Of a DNA stretch of 64,000 bases, positions 21,319 to 34,329 are shown piece by piece. The position numbers and the translations under genes were made by a program. The first letter of the stretch is position 1, and every line of letters begins with the position of its first letter. The stretch comes from Kappaphycus alvarezii (taxonomy: Eukaryota > Rhodophyta > Florideophyceae > Gigartinales > Solieriaceae). Below the pieces are notes generated by a model. That model saw nothing but the letters and a program-made list of their open reading frames with translations. It did no database searches and had not been told where the DNA came from. Where the stretch lies: positions 186,001 to 250,000 of the forward strand of contig NADL03000697.1 in the NCBI GenBank assembly GCA_002205965.3. Reading direction: 5' to 3'.

Positions 21319-23486
21319 ACAACGCACATCTACAGGCTGTATCAAATCATTGTAATGTCATACCTGCCATATCCATATTCCATGCCAAAACCTTGTTACA
21401 GTCTAGCTCGACTCGGACTCGAGAAAAAACTATGCACCCACCCATTTTCATCATTACGTAACACTCCATATAATACTGTACAGTACCGAGAACGGCAACC
21501 CTGCCGCCATTAAATCCTGACGTGTAGGAAATGGATGTACCCAATCTCTCCGTCCTTTTTTTTTTTTTTATTTTTTGGGTGCAACTTTTGATGGGACACT
21601 GATTTCCAAACAGTTTGCAATGTCCTGGTTTTCTAGGGCCGGCTCTACCGAGTCTAGGTGGTGTCACAGGGCACCGGGTATCGGCACCTCCCTCATGGGG
21701 ACATTCCAGTGCTTGATGGCCAACGCAAACGTGGACTGTTTGGCACAGTGCTCGAGCATCCCCCACAATCATTTCTCGATTCTACTCTACTGCACATACT
21801 ACGTATTACAACGTGCACCACTGTACAGTCCAGTACAGGTCGACTCTTTTCATTCCTGTAATTCTCGTGGCTGTCGCCGTCAAAAGAGCCCAACATTACA
21901 GTCAGCCCATCCGGTGAGGATACATACATATGGCCCTAATTCAGTTTCAAAACGTGCCCAGTGTATATTTTGGATACCCCGACAGATCAGAAACGGAGGA
22001 TTGCGCAGGCAACAATGAACAAAAAACCAAACCACGGTACTGTACCGTACGGCAGCAATGTACAGAAGACAGGAGAAAAGTACAGTACAGTACAGTTTCT
22101 TCTCATGCTTCCTTCTGGAAAAAGGAAATGTCCCCATCATCACAACATGCGGCAGCCATGCCACTCGACCTTATTTTTGGACTTGCATTGTTTCCCCGTC
22201 CGCCGCACTAGTGTACAGTACAGTACTGGACGCAATTCCATCCGCCGCTCCACCGATACCAACCGCAACAATCCTGTCGAGACTCGGTGCCTCCCAATCC
22301 AAGCGGCACATCGAAAGCAAACCAAAGCAAACCAAACGCAACGCAACCGGTCCATCCATCATTCCCGACACCCATCTCTCCCAGTGTCAACACGCAGTCC
22401 CTCCGCGCCCTCCCTCCCTCCTCAGCTCAGCCCCCACAAAAAATTCCTGCTGACTCACTTGCAATTCCTCACTCGCCCACCCTTCTCATCATCACCCCCA
22501 GTCTCACTCTCACTCTTCCAACACACCCTCCAACAAACACCCCTCGACAATCATACACCCTATTCCCGTCGCATCCCATGCAACTCCCCCACATCATGCC
22601 TCAATCTATCCTGCTTTTGCTTTTTTTTTTGGGTCGACGCGCTTGCCATATTGCAACATACATATTCAGGATACACGGCACTACTTTTCGCATGATGTCA
22701 TGTTTTCCACCCCGCACGAGTCACCAGTCGACCATCGTTCCCGTTCCGCTATATTCCTTCACACTATTCTCCCACACCGGACCGCTATAATACAAACTCA
22801 AAACTCCAATTCCGTCTCGCTCACAATCTCTCACCGCCTCGTCTCACTTGCTCTTTACACCATACAATCCATCCCTGCGCTGCCACTTGAAAATACAGTA
22901 CATTCCTCGTCACGGATATTGTGCAATCGCTAAAATTTCATTCCATTCCATCCACTCTTTTCGGTACACCTAGCTCGCGAGATACTCCATTTTTCATCCC
23001 TACTTGTCATGCTTGTTGCCCGCCTTTGTCACACAGACTCCCTCCACTATCAAACAACCTTTGCATTCCACCGCATTCACCAAATATCACAGTCTTGTCT
23101 GAGTTTTGAACAGGCACTCAACTGCAAGTCTCTGAAATATACAACACCCCGCCAGGTATGCCTCTTTGATTCGTGCAACATCTATTCAATTCCATCCCAT
23201 CACACTCTACACAATCACCATGTCCCACAATATACTTTGCTTCCACGCCACCACGATTCAAATGTCGATGCCTCGCTCCATACACAAATGATGACTCCAT
23301 GTTAAAACTCCAATTTCCAAACACTCACCCCGCATTTCTCCGATGAATCCCCATCCATTTTGGACACTTGTCCAAATTCCTCTCCTTTTCAAATACACAC
23401 ATCATCATCTCACACAACTCTTCCGTCTTGTTGTCTCATTTCTTGCCACCCCTAAAACAACCCCCCATTTCAATAGTCTTTACCAC
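21319..23486. other. C-rich, G-poor stretch with GTACAGTA motifs; no gene
   Basis: Overlapping frames on the plus strand (21961-22695, 22287-22790) lack domain-like content and run through the motif repeats, so I reject them as genes. TACTGTAC/GTACAGTA motifs occur at 21474-21485 (perfect 12-bp palindrome TACTGTACAGTA), 21821-21839, 22036-22052, 22081-22095, 22211-22227 and 22894-22902. A T-run lies near 21557-21580. From about 22.2 kb the plus strand is markedly C-rich and G-poor, and this skew runs into the satellite array. Confidence 0.6.
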
Positions 23487-26400
23487 CTTCACTACCGCAC
23501 ATTCCCATCGCATTCCCGCAAGTATCCATTTCCCCTCTAGTTGAATAGGCTCAATTTCCCTCGTTTACCGCTGGTGCAATATCCGTTCCAATCTCTCAAA
23601 ACAGCACTCTAACAAGGGCGTCATGTGTGACCTACAAAACTTCAATCATCGAGCGGTGCGAATCTAGTCTGGCTCTCTTTTTGTAGAGTTGCAATCCAAA
23701 GCCTGCATTTTGAATATTACAAAACAGCTTCAGTACCGCAGATTGCCATCGCATTCCCGCACGTATCCATTTCAGCCCTATTAGAATAGGCTCAATTTCC
23801 TCGGTTTACTGCCGATGCAATATCCGTTCCAATCCGTCAAAACAGCACTCTGACAAGGGCGTCATATGCGACCTACAAAACTTCAATCATCGAGCGGTGC
23901 GAATCTAGTCTGGCTCTCTTCTTGAAGAGTTGCAAACCAAAGCCTGCATTTTGAATATTACAAAACAGCTTCAGTGCCGCAGATTGCCATCGCATTCCCG
24001 CACGTATCTACTTCAGCCCTATTAGAATAGGCTCAATTTCCCTCGGTTTACCGCTGGTGCAATATCCGTTCCAATCTCTCAAAACAGCACTCTAACAAGG
24101 GCGTCATGTGTGACCTACAAAACTTCAATCATCGAGCGGTGCGAATCTAGTCTGGCTCTCTTTTTGTAGAGTTGCAATCCAAAGCCTGCATTTTGAATAT
24201 TACAAAACAGCTTCAGTACCGCACATTCCCATCGCATTCCCGCTCCTATCCATTTCAGCCCTATTAGAATAGGCTCAATTTCCCTCGGTTTACCGCTGGT
24301 GCAATATCCGTTCCAATCTCTCAAAACAGCACTCTAACAAGGGCGTCATGTGTGACCTACAAAACTTCAATCATCGAGCGGTGCGAATCTAGTCTGGCTC
24401 TCTTTTTGTAGAGTTGCAATCCAAAGCCTGCATTTTGAATATTACAAAACAGCTTCAGTACCGCACATTCCCATCCCGCTCCTATCCATTTCAGCCCTAT
24501 TAGAATAGGCTCAATTTCCCTCGGTTTACCGCTGGTGCAATATCCGTTCCAATCTCTCAAAACAGCACTCTGACAAGGGCGTCATATGCGACCTACAAAA
24601 CTTCAATCATAGAGCGGTGGGAATTGAGTCTGGCTCTCTTCTTGAAGAGTTGCAAACCAAAGCCTGCATTTTGAATATTACAAAACAGCTTCAGTACCGC
24701 AGATTGCCATCGCATTCCCGCACGTATCCATTTCAGCCCTATTAGAATAGGCTCAATTTCCCTCGGTTTACCGCTGGTGCAATATCCGTTCCAATCTCTC
24801 AAAACAGCACTCTGACAAGGGCGTCATGTGTGACCTACAAAACTTCAATCATCGAGCGGTGCGAATCTAGTCTGGCTTTCTTTTTGTAGAGTTGCAATCC
24901 AAAGCCTGCATTTTGAATATTACAAAACAGCTTCAGTACCGCAGATTGCCATCGCATTCCCGCACGTATCCATTTCAGCCCTATTAGAATAGGCTCAATT
25001 TCCCTCGGTTTACCGCTGGTGCAATATCCGTTCCAATCTCTCAAAACAGCACTCTGACAAGGGCGTCATATGCGACCTACAAAACTTCAATCATAGAGCG
25101 GTGGGAATTGAGTCTGGCTCTCTTCTTGAAGAGTTGCAAACCAAAGCCTGCATTTTGAATATTACAAAACAGCTTCAGTGCCGCAGATTGCCATCGCATT
25201 CCCGCACGTATCTACTTCAGCCCTATTAGAATAGGCTCAATTTCCCTCGGTTTACCGCTGGTGCAATATCCGTTCCAATCTCTCAAAACAGCACTCTGAC
25301 AAGGGCGTCATATGCGACCTACAAAACTTCAATCATAGAGCGGTGGGAATCTAGTCTGGCTCTCTTCTTGAAGAGTTGCAAACCAAAGCCTGCATTTTGA
25401 ATATTACAAAACAGCTTCAGTGCCGCAGATTGCCATCGCATTCCCGCACGTATCTACTTCAGCCCTATTAGAATAGGCTCAATTTCCCTCGGTTTACCGC
25501 TGGTGCAATATCCGTTCCAATCTCTCAAAACAGCACTCTGACAAGGGCGTCATGTGTGACCTACAAAACTTCAATCATCGAGCGGTGCGAATCTAGTCTG
25601 GCTCTCTTTTTGTAGAGTTGCAAATCCAAAGCCTGCATTTTGAATATTACAAAACAGCTTCAGTACCGCAGATTGCCATCGCATTCCCGCACGTATCCAT
25701 TTCAGCCCTATTAGAATAGGCTCAATTTCCCTCGGTTTACCGCTGGTGCAATATCCGTTCCAATCTCTCAAAACAGCACTCTGACAAGGGCGTCATGTGT
25801 GACCTACAAAACATCAATCATCGAGCGGTGCGAATCTAGTCTGGCTCTCTTTTTGTAGAGTTGCAAACCAAAGCCTGCATTTTGAATATTACAAAACAGC
25901 TTCAGTACCGCACATTCCCATCGCATTCCCGCACGTATCCATTTCAGCCCTATTAGAATAGGCTCAATTTCCCTCGGTTTACCGCTGGTGCAATATCCGT
26001 TCCAATCTCTCAAAACAGCACTCTGACAAGGGCGTCATATGCGACCTACAAAACTTCAATCATAGAGCGGTGGGAATTGAGTCTGGCTCTCTTCTTGAAG
26101 AGTTGCAAACCAAAGCCTGCATTTTGAATATTACAAAACAGCTTCAGTACCGCACATTCCATCGCATTCCCGCTCCTATCCATTTCAGCCCTATTAGAAT
26201 AGGCTCAATTTCCCTCGGTTTACCGCTGGTGCAATATCCGTTCCAATCTCTCAAAACAGCACTCTGACAAGGGCGTCATATGCGACCTACAAAACTTCAA
26301 TCATAGAGCGGTGGGAATTGAGTCTGGCTCTCTTCTTGAAGAGTTGCAAACCAAAGCCTGCATTTTGAATATTACAAAACAGCTTCAGTACCGCAGATTG

Positions 26401-27300
26401 CCATCGCATTCCCGCACGTATCCATTTCAGCCCTATTAGAATAGGCTCAATTTCCCTCGGTTTACCGCTGGTGCAATATCCGTTCCAATCTCTCAAAACA
26501 GCACTCTGACAAGGGCGTCATGTGTGACCTACAAAACATCAATCATCGAGCGGTGCGAATCTAGTCTGGCTCTCTTTTTGTAGAGTTGCAAACCAAAGCC
26601 TGCATTTTGAATATTACAAAACAGCTTCAGTACCGCACATTCCATCGCATTCCCGCTCCTATCCATTTCAGCCCTATTAGAATAGGCTCAATTTCCCTCG
26701 GTTTACCGCTGGTGCAATATCCGTTCCAATCTCTCAAAACAGCACTCTGACAAGGGCGTCATATGCGACCTACAAAACTTCAATCATAGAGCGGTGGGAA
26801 TTGAGTCTGGCTCTCTTCTTGAAGAGTTGCAAACCAAAGCCTGCATTTTGAATATTACAAAACAGCTTCAGTGCCGCAGATTCCATCGCATTCCCGCACG
26901 TATCCATTTCAGCCCTATTAGAATAGGCTCAATTTCCCTCGGTTTACCGCTGGTGCAATATCCGTTCCAATCTCTCAAAACAGCACTCTGACAAGGGCGT
27001 CATATGCGACCTACAAAACTTCAATCATAGAGCGGTGGGAATTGAGTCTGGCTCTCTTCTTGAAGAGTTGCAAACCAAAGCCTGCATTTTGAATATTACA
27101 AAACAGCTTCAGTACCGCACATTCCCATCGCATTCCCGCTATCCATTTCAGCCCTATTAGAATAGGCTCAATTTCCCTCGGTTTACCGCTGGTGCAATAT
27201 CCGTTCCAATCTCTCAAAACAGCACTCTGACAAGGGCGTCATATGTGACCTACAAAACTTCAATCATAGAGCGGTGGGAATTAGTCTGGCTCTCTTCTTG
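23487..27300 (+). repeat. Left edge of the array: two diverged monomer types mixed
   Basis: Type A units read CATGTGTGACC, ATCGAGCGGTGCGAATCTAG, CTTTTTGTAGAG and often GCAATCC. Type B units read CATATGCGACC, ATAGAGCGGTGGGAATTGAG, CTTCTTGAAGAG and GCAAACC. A-type blocks start near 23,623, 24,105, 24,346, 24,826, 25,552, 25,792 and 26,518, interleaved with B units. Hybrids exist near 23,866 (A middle with B arm) and 25,308 (B with CTAGTC). The first unit is the most diverged. The earliest units also carry CTCTAACAAGG instead of CTCTGACAAGG. Beyond about 27.3 kb essentially only type B remains. Confidence 0.9.
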
Positions 27301-30300
27301 AAGAGTTGCAAACCAAAGCCTGCATTTTGAATATTACAAAACAGCTTCAGTACCGCACATTCCCATCGCATTCCCGCACGTATCCATTTCAGCCCTATTA
27401 GAATAGGCTCAATTTCCCTCGGTTTACCGCTGGTGCAATATCCGTTCCAATCTCTCAAAACAGCACTCTGACAAGGGCGTCATATGCGACCTACAAAACT
27501 TCAATCATAGAGCGGTGGGAATTGAGTCTGGCTCTCTTCTTGAAGAGTTGCAAACCAAAGCCTGCATTTTGAATATTACAAAACAGCTTCAGTACCGCAG
27601 ATTCCATCGCATTCCCGCACGTATCCATTTCAGCCCTATTAGAATAGGCTCAATTTCCCTCGGTTTACCGCTGGTGCAATATCCGTTCCAATCTCTCAAA
27701 ACAGCACTCTGACAAGGGCGTCATATGCGACCTACAAAACTTCAATCATAGAGCGGTGGGAATTGAGTCTGGCTCTCTTCTTGAAGAGTTGCAAACCAAA
27801 GCCTGCATTTTGAATATTACAAAACAGCTTCAGTACCGCACATTCCCATCGCATTCCCGCCTATCCATTTCAGCCCTATTAGAATAGGCTCAATTTCCCT
27901 CGGTTTACCGCTGGTGCAATATCCGTTCCAATCTCTCAAAACAGCACTCTGACAAGGGCGTCATATGCGACCTACAAAACTTCAATCATAGAGCGGTGGG
28001 AATTGAGTCTGGCTCTCTTCTTGAAGAGTTGCAAACCAAAGCCTGCATTTTGAATATTACAAAACAGCTTCAGTACCGCACATTCCCATCGCATTCCCGC
28101 TCCTATCCATTTCAGCCCTATTAGAATAGGCTCAATTTCCCTCGGTTTACCGCTGGTGCAATATCCGTTCCAATCTCTCAAAACAGCACTCTGACAAGGG
28201 CGTCATATGCGACCTACAAAACTTCAATCATAGAGCGGTGGGAATTGAGTCTGGCTCTCTTCTTGAAGAGTTGCAAACCAAAGCCTGCATTTTGAATATT
28301 ACAAAACAGCTTCAGTACCGCACATTCCATCGCATTCCCGCTCCTATCCATTTCAGCCCTATTAGAATAGGCTCAATTTCCCTCGGTTTACCGCTGGTGC
28401 AATATCCGTTCCAATCTCTCAAAACAGCACTCTGACAAGGGCGTCATATGCGACCTACAAAACTTCAATCATAGAGCGGTGGGAATTGAGTCTGGCTCTC
28501 TTCTTGAAGAGTTGCAAACCAAAGCCTGCATTTTGAATATTACAAAACAGCTTCAGTACCGCACATTCCCATCGCATTCCCGCTCCTATCCATTTCAGCC
28601 CTATTAGAATAGGCTCAATTTCCCTCGGTTTACCGCTGGTGCAATATCCGTTCCAATCTCTCAAAACAGCACTCTGACAAGGGCGTCATATGCGACCTAC
28701 AAAACTTCAATCATAGAGCGGTGGGAATTGAGTCTGGCTCTCTTCTTGAAGAGTTGCAAACCAAAGCCTGCATTTTGAATATTACAAAACAGCTTCAGTA
28801 CCGCACATTCCATCGCATTCCCGCTCCTATCCATTTCAGCCCTATTAGAATAGGCTCAATTTCCCTCGGTTTACCGCTGGTGCAATATCCGTTCCAATCT
28901 CTCAAAACAGCACTCTGACAAGGGCGTCATATGCGACCTACAAAACTTCAATCATAGAGCGGTGGGAATTGAGTCTGGCTCTCTTCTTGAAGAGTTGCAA
29001 ACCAAAGCCTGCATTTTGAATATTACAAAACAGCTTCAGTACCGCACATTCCCATCGCATTCCCGCTCCTATCCATTTCAGCCCTATTAGAATAGGCTCA
29101 ATTTCCCTCGGTTTACCGCTGGTGCAATATCCGTTCCAATCTCTCAAAACAGCACTCTGACAAGGGCGTCATATGCGACCTACAAAACTTCAATCATAGA
29201 GCGGTGGGAATTGAGTCTGGCTCTCTTCTTGAAGAGTTGCAAACCAAAGCCTGCATTTTGAATATTACAAAACAGCTTCAGTACCGCACATTCCCATCGC
29301 ATTCCCGCTCCTATCCATTTCAGCCCTATTAGAATAGGCTCAATTTCCCTCGGTTTACCGCTGGTGCAATATCCGTTCCAATCTCTCAAAACAGCACTCT
29401 GACAAGGGCGTCATATGCGACCTACAAAACTTCAATCATAGAGCGGTGGGAATTGAGTCTGGCTCTCTTCTTGAAGAGTTGCAAACCAAAGCCTGCATTT
29501 TGAATATTACAAAACAGCTTCAGTACCGCACATTCCCATCGCATTCCCGCTCCTATCCATTTCAGCCCTATTAGAATAGGCTCAATTTCCCTCGGTTTAC
29601 CGCTGGTGCAATATCCGTTCCAATCTCTCAAAACAGCACTCTGACAAGGGCGTCATATGCGACCTACAAAACTTCAATCATAGAGCGGTGGGAATTGAGT
29701 CTGGCTCTCTTCTTGAAGAGTTGCAAACCAAAGCCTGCATTTTGAATATTACAAAACAGCTTCAGTACCGCACATTCCATCGCATTCCCGCTCCTATCCA
29801 TTTCAGCCCTATTAGAATAGGCTCAATTTCCCTCGGTTTACCGCTGGTGCAATATCCGTTCCAATCTCTCAAAACAGCACTCTGACAAGGGCGTCATATG
29901 CGACCTACAAAACTTCAATCATAGAGCGGTGGGAATTGAGTCTGGCTCTCTTCTTGAAGAGTTGCAAACCAAAGCCTGCATTTTGAATATTACAAAACAG
30001 CTTCAGTACCGCAGATTCCATCGCATTCCCGCTCCTATCCATTTCAGCCCTATTAGAATAGGCTCAATTTCCCTCGGTTTACCGCTGGTGCAATATCCGT
30101 TCCAATCTCTCAAAACAGCACTCTGACAAGGGCGTCATATGCGACCTACAAAACTTCAATCATAGAGCGGTGGGAATTGAGTCTGGCTCTCTTCTTGAAG
30201 AGTTGCAAACCAAAGCCTGCATTTTGAATATTACAAAACAGCTTCAGTACCGCACATTCCATCGCATTCCCGCTCCTATCCATTTCAGCCCTATTAGAAT

Positions 30301-33300
30301 AGGCTCAATTTCCCTCGGTTTACCGCTGGTGCAATATCCGTTCCAATCTCTCAAAACAGCACTCTGACAAGGGCGTCATATGCGACCTACAAAACTTCAA
30401 TCATAGAGCGGTGGGAATTGAGTCTGGCTCTCTTCTTGAGAGTTGCAAACCAAAGCCTGCATTTTGAATATTACAAAACAGCTTCAGTACCGCATTCCCA
30501 TCGCATTCCCGCTCCTATCCATTTCAGCCCTATTAGAATAGGCTCAATTTCCCTCGGTTTACCGCTGGTGCAATATCCGTTCCAATCTCTCAAAACAGCA
30601 CTCTGACAAGGGCGTCATATGCGACCTACAAAACTTCAATCATAGAGCGGTGGGAATTAGTCTGGCTCTCTTCTTGAAGAGTTGCAAACCAAAGCCTGCA
30701 TTTTGAATATTACAAAACAGCTTCAGTACCGCACATTCCATCGCATTCCCGCACTATCCATTTCAGCCCTATTAGAATAGGCTCAATTCCCTCGGTTTAC
30801 CGCTGGTGCAATATCCGTTCCAATCTCTCAAAACAGCACTCTGACAAGGGCGTCATATGCGACCTACAAAACTTCAATCATAGAGCGGTGGGAATTGAGT
30901 CTGGCTCTCTTCTTGAAGAGTTGCAAACCAAAGCCTGCATTTTGAATATTACAAAACAGCTTCAGTACCGCACATTCCCATCGCATTCCCGCTCCTATCC
31001 ATTTCAGCCCTATTAGAATAGGCTCAATTTCCCTCGGTTTACCGCTGGTGCAATATCCGTTCCAATCTCTCAAAACAGCACTCTGACAAGGGCGTCATAT
31101 GCGACCTACAAAACTTCAATCATAGAGCGGTGGGAATTGAGTCTGGCTCTCTTCTTGAAGAGTTGCAAACCAAAGCCTGCATTTTGAATATTACAAAACA
31201 GCTTCAGTACCGCACATTCCCATCGCATTCCCGCACGTATCCATTTCAGCCCTATTAGAATAGGCTCAATTTCCCTCGGTTTACCGCTGGTGCAATATCC
31301 GTTCCAATCTCTCAAAACAGCACTCTGACAAGGGCGTCATATGCGACCTACAAAACTTCAATCATAGAGCGGTGGGAATTGAGTCTGGCTCTCTTCTTGA
31401 AGAGTTGCAAACCAAAGCCTGCATTTTGAATATTACAAAACAGCTTCAGTACCGCACATTCCATCGCATTCCCGCTCCTATCCATTTCAGCCCTATTAGA
31501 ATAGGCTCAATTTCCCTCGGTTTACCGCTGGTGCAATATCCGTTCCAATCTCTCAAAACAGCACTCTGACAAGGGCGTCATATGCGACCTACAAAACTTC
31601 AATCATAGAGCGGTGGGAATTGAGTCTGGCTCTCTTCTTGAAGAGTTGCAAACCAAAGCCTGCATTTTGAATATTACAAAACAGCTTCAGTGCCGCACAT
31701 TCCATCGCATTCCCGCTCTATCCATTCAGCCCTATTAGAATAGGCTCAATTTCCCTCGGTTTACCGCTGGTGCAATATCCGTTCCAATCTCTCAAAACAG
31801 CACTCTGACAAGGGCGTCATATGCGACCTACAAAACTTCAATCATAGAGCGGTGGGAATTAGTCTGGCTCTCTTCTTGAAGAGTTGCAAACCAAAGCCTG
31901 CATTTTGAATATTACAAAACAGCTTCAGTGCCGCAGATTGCCATCGCATTCCCGCACGTATCTACTTCAGCCCTATTAGAATAGGCTCAATTTCCTCGGT
32001 TTACCGCTGGTGCAATATCCGTTCCAATCTCTCAAAACAGCACTTCTGACAAGGGCGTCATATGCGACCTACAAAACTTCAATCATAGAGCGGTGGGAAT
32101 TGAGTCTGGCTCTCTTCTTGAAGAGTTGCAAACCAAAGCCTGCATTTTGAATATTACAAAACAGCTTCAGTACCGCACATTCCCATCGCATTCCCGCTCC
32201 TATCCATTTCAGCCCTATTAGAATAGGCTCAATTTCCCTCGGTTTACCGCTGGTGCAATATCCGTTCCAATCTCTCAAAACAGCACTCTGACAAGGGCGT
32301 CATATGCGACCTACAAAACTTCAATCATAGAGCGGTGGGAATTGAGTCTGGCTCTCTTCTTGAAGAGTTGCAAACCAAAGCCTGCATTTTGAATATTACA
32401 AAACAGCTTCAGTACCGCACATTCCCATCGCATTCCCGCTCCTATCCATTTCAGCCCTATTAGAATAGGCTCAATTTCCCTCGGTTTACCGCTGGTGCAA
32501 TATCCGTTCCAATCTCTCAAAACAGCACTCTGACAAGGGCGTCATATGCGACCTACAAAACTTCAATCATAGAGCGGTGGGAATTGAGTCTGGCTCTCTT
32601 CTTGAAGAGTTGCAAACCAAAGCCTGCATTTTGAATATTACAAAACAGCTTCAGTACCGCACATTCCCATCGCATTCCCGCTCCTATCCATTTCAGCCCT
32701 ATTAGAATAGGCTCAATTTCCCTCGGTTTACCGCTGGTGCAATATCCGTTCCAATCTCTCAAAACAGCACTCTGACAAGGGCGTCATATGCGACCTACAA
32801 AACTTCAATCATAGAGCGGTGGGAATTGAGTCTGGCTCTCTTCTTGAAGAGTTGCAAACCAAAGCCTGCATTTTGAATATTACAAAACAGCTTCAGTACC
32901 GCACATTCCCATCGCATTCCCGCTCCTATCCATTTCAGCCCTATTAGAATAGGCTCAATTTCCCTCGGTTTACCGCTGGTGCAATATCCGTTCCAATCTC
33001 TCAAAACAGCACTCTGACAAGGGCGTCATATGCGACCTACAAAACTTCAATCATAGAGCGGTGGGAATTGAGTCTGGCTCTCTTCTTGAAGAGTTGCAAA
33101 CCAAAGCCTGCATTTTGAATATTACAAAACAGCTTCAGTACCGCACATTCCCATCGCATTCCCGCTCCTATCCATTTCAGCCCTATTAGAATAGGCTCAA
33201 TTTCCCTCGGTTTACCGCTGGTGCAATATCCGTTCCAATCTCTCAAAACAGCACTCTGACAAGGGCGTCATATGCGACCTACAAAACTTCAATCATAGAG

Positions 33301-34329
33301 CGGTGGGAATTGAGTCTGGCTCTCTTCTTGAAGAGTTGCAAACCAAAGCCTGCATTTTGAATATTACAAAACAGCTTCAGTACCGCACATTCCCATCGCA
33401 TTCCCGCTCCTATCCATTTCAGCCCTATTAGAATAGGCTCAATTTCCCTCGGTTTACCGCTGGTGCAATATCCGTTCCAATCTCTCAAAACAGCACTCTG
33501 ACAAGGGCGTCATATGCGACCTACAAAACTTCAATCATAGAGCGGTGGGAATTGAGTCTGGCTCTCTTCTTGAAGAGTTGCAAACCAAAGCCTGCATTTT
33601 GAATATTACAAAACAGCTTCAGTACCGCACATTCCCATCGCATTCCCGCTCCTATCCATTTCAGCCCTATTAGAATAGGCTCAATTTCCCTCGGTTTACC
33701 GCTGGTGCAATATCCGTTCCAATCTCTCAAAACAGCACTCTGACAAGGGCGTCATATGCGACCTACAAAACTTCAATCATAGAGCGGTGGGAATTGAGTC
33801 TGGCTCTCTTCTTGAAGAGTTGCAAACCAAAGCCTGCATTTTGAATATTACAAAACAGCTTCAGTACCGCACATTCCATCGCATTCCCGCTCCTATCCAT
33901 TTCAGCCCTATTAGAATAGGCTCAATTTCCCTCGGTTTACCGCTGGTGCAATATCCGTTCCAATCTCTCAAAACAGCACTCTGACAAGGGCGTCATATGC
34001 GACCTACAAAACTTCAATCATAGAGCGGTGGGAATTGAGTCTGGCTCTCTTCTTGAAGAGTTGCAAACCAAAGCCTGCATTTTGAATATTACAAAACAGC
34101 TTCAGTACCGCACATTCCCATCGCATTCCCGCTCCTATCCATTTCAGCCCTATTAGAATAGGCTCAATTTCCCTCGGTTTACCGCTGGTGCAATATCCGT
34201 TCCAATCTCTCAAAACAGCACTCTGACAAGGGCGTCATATGCGACCTACAAAACTTCAATCATAGAGCGGTGGGAATTGAGTCTGGCTCTCTTCTTGAAG
34301 AGTTGCAAACCAAAGCCTGCATTTTGAAT

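Noticed and set aside
20415-21329. Single 304-residue minus-strand protein
   Set aside because: Its 5' third reads through the decamer repeats and TATA region, and its middle is out of frame with the protein-like coiled-coil frame. Only its last ~36 codons look like a real exon.
21961-22695. 244-residue plus-strand protein
   Set aside because: The frame runs through GTACAGTA motif repeats and C-rich low complexity and has no domain-like content. It overlaps another long chance frame in a G-poor (stop-poor) region.
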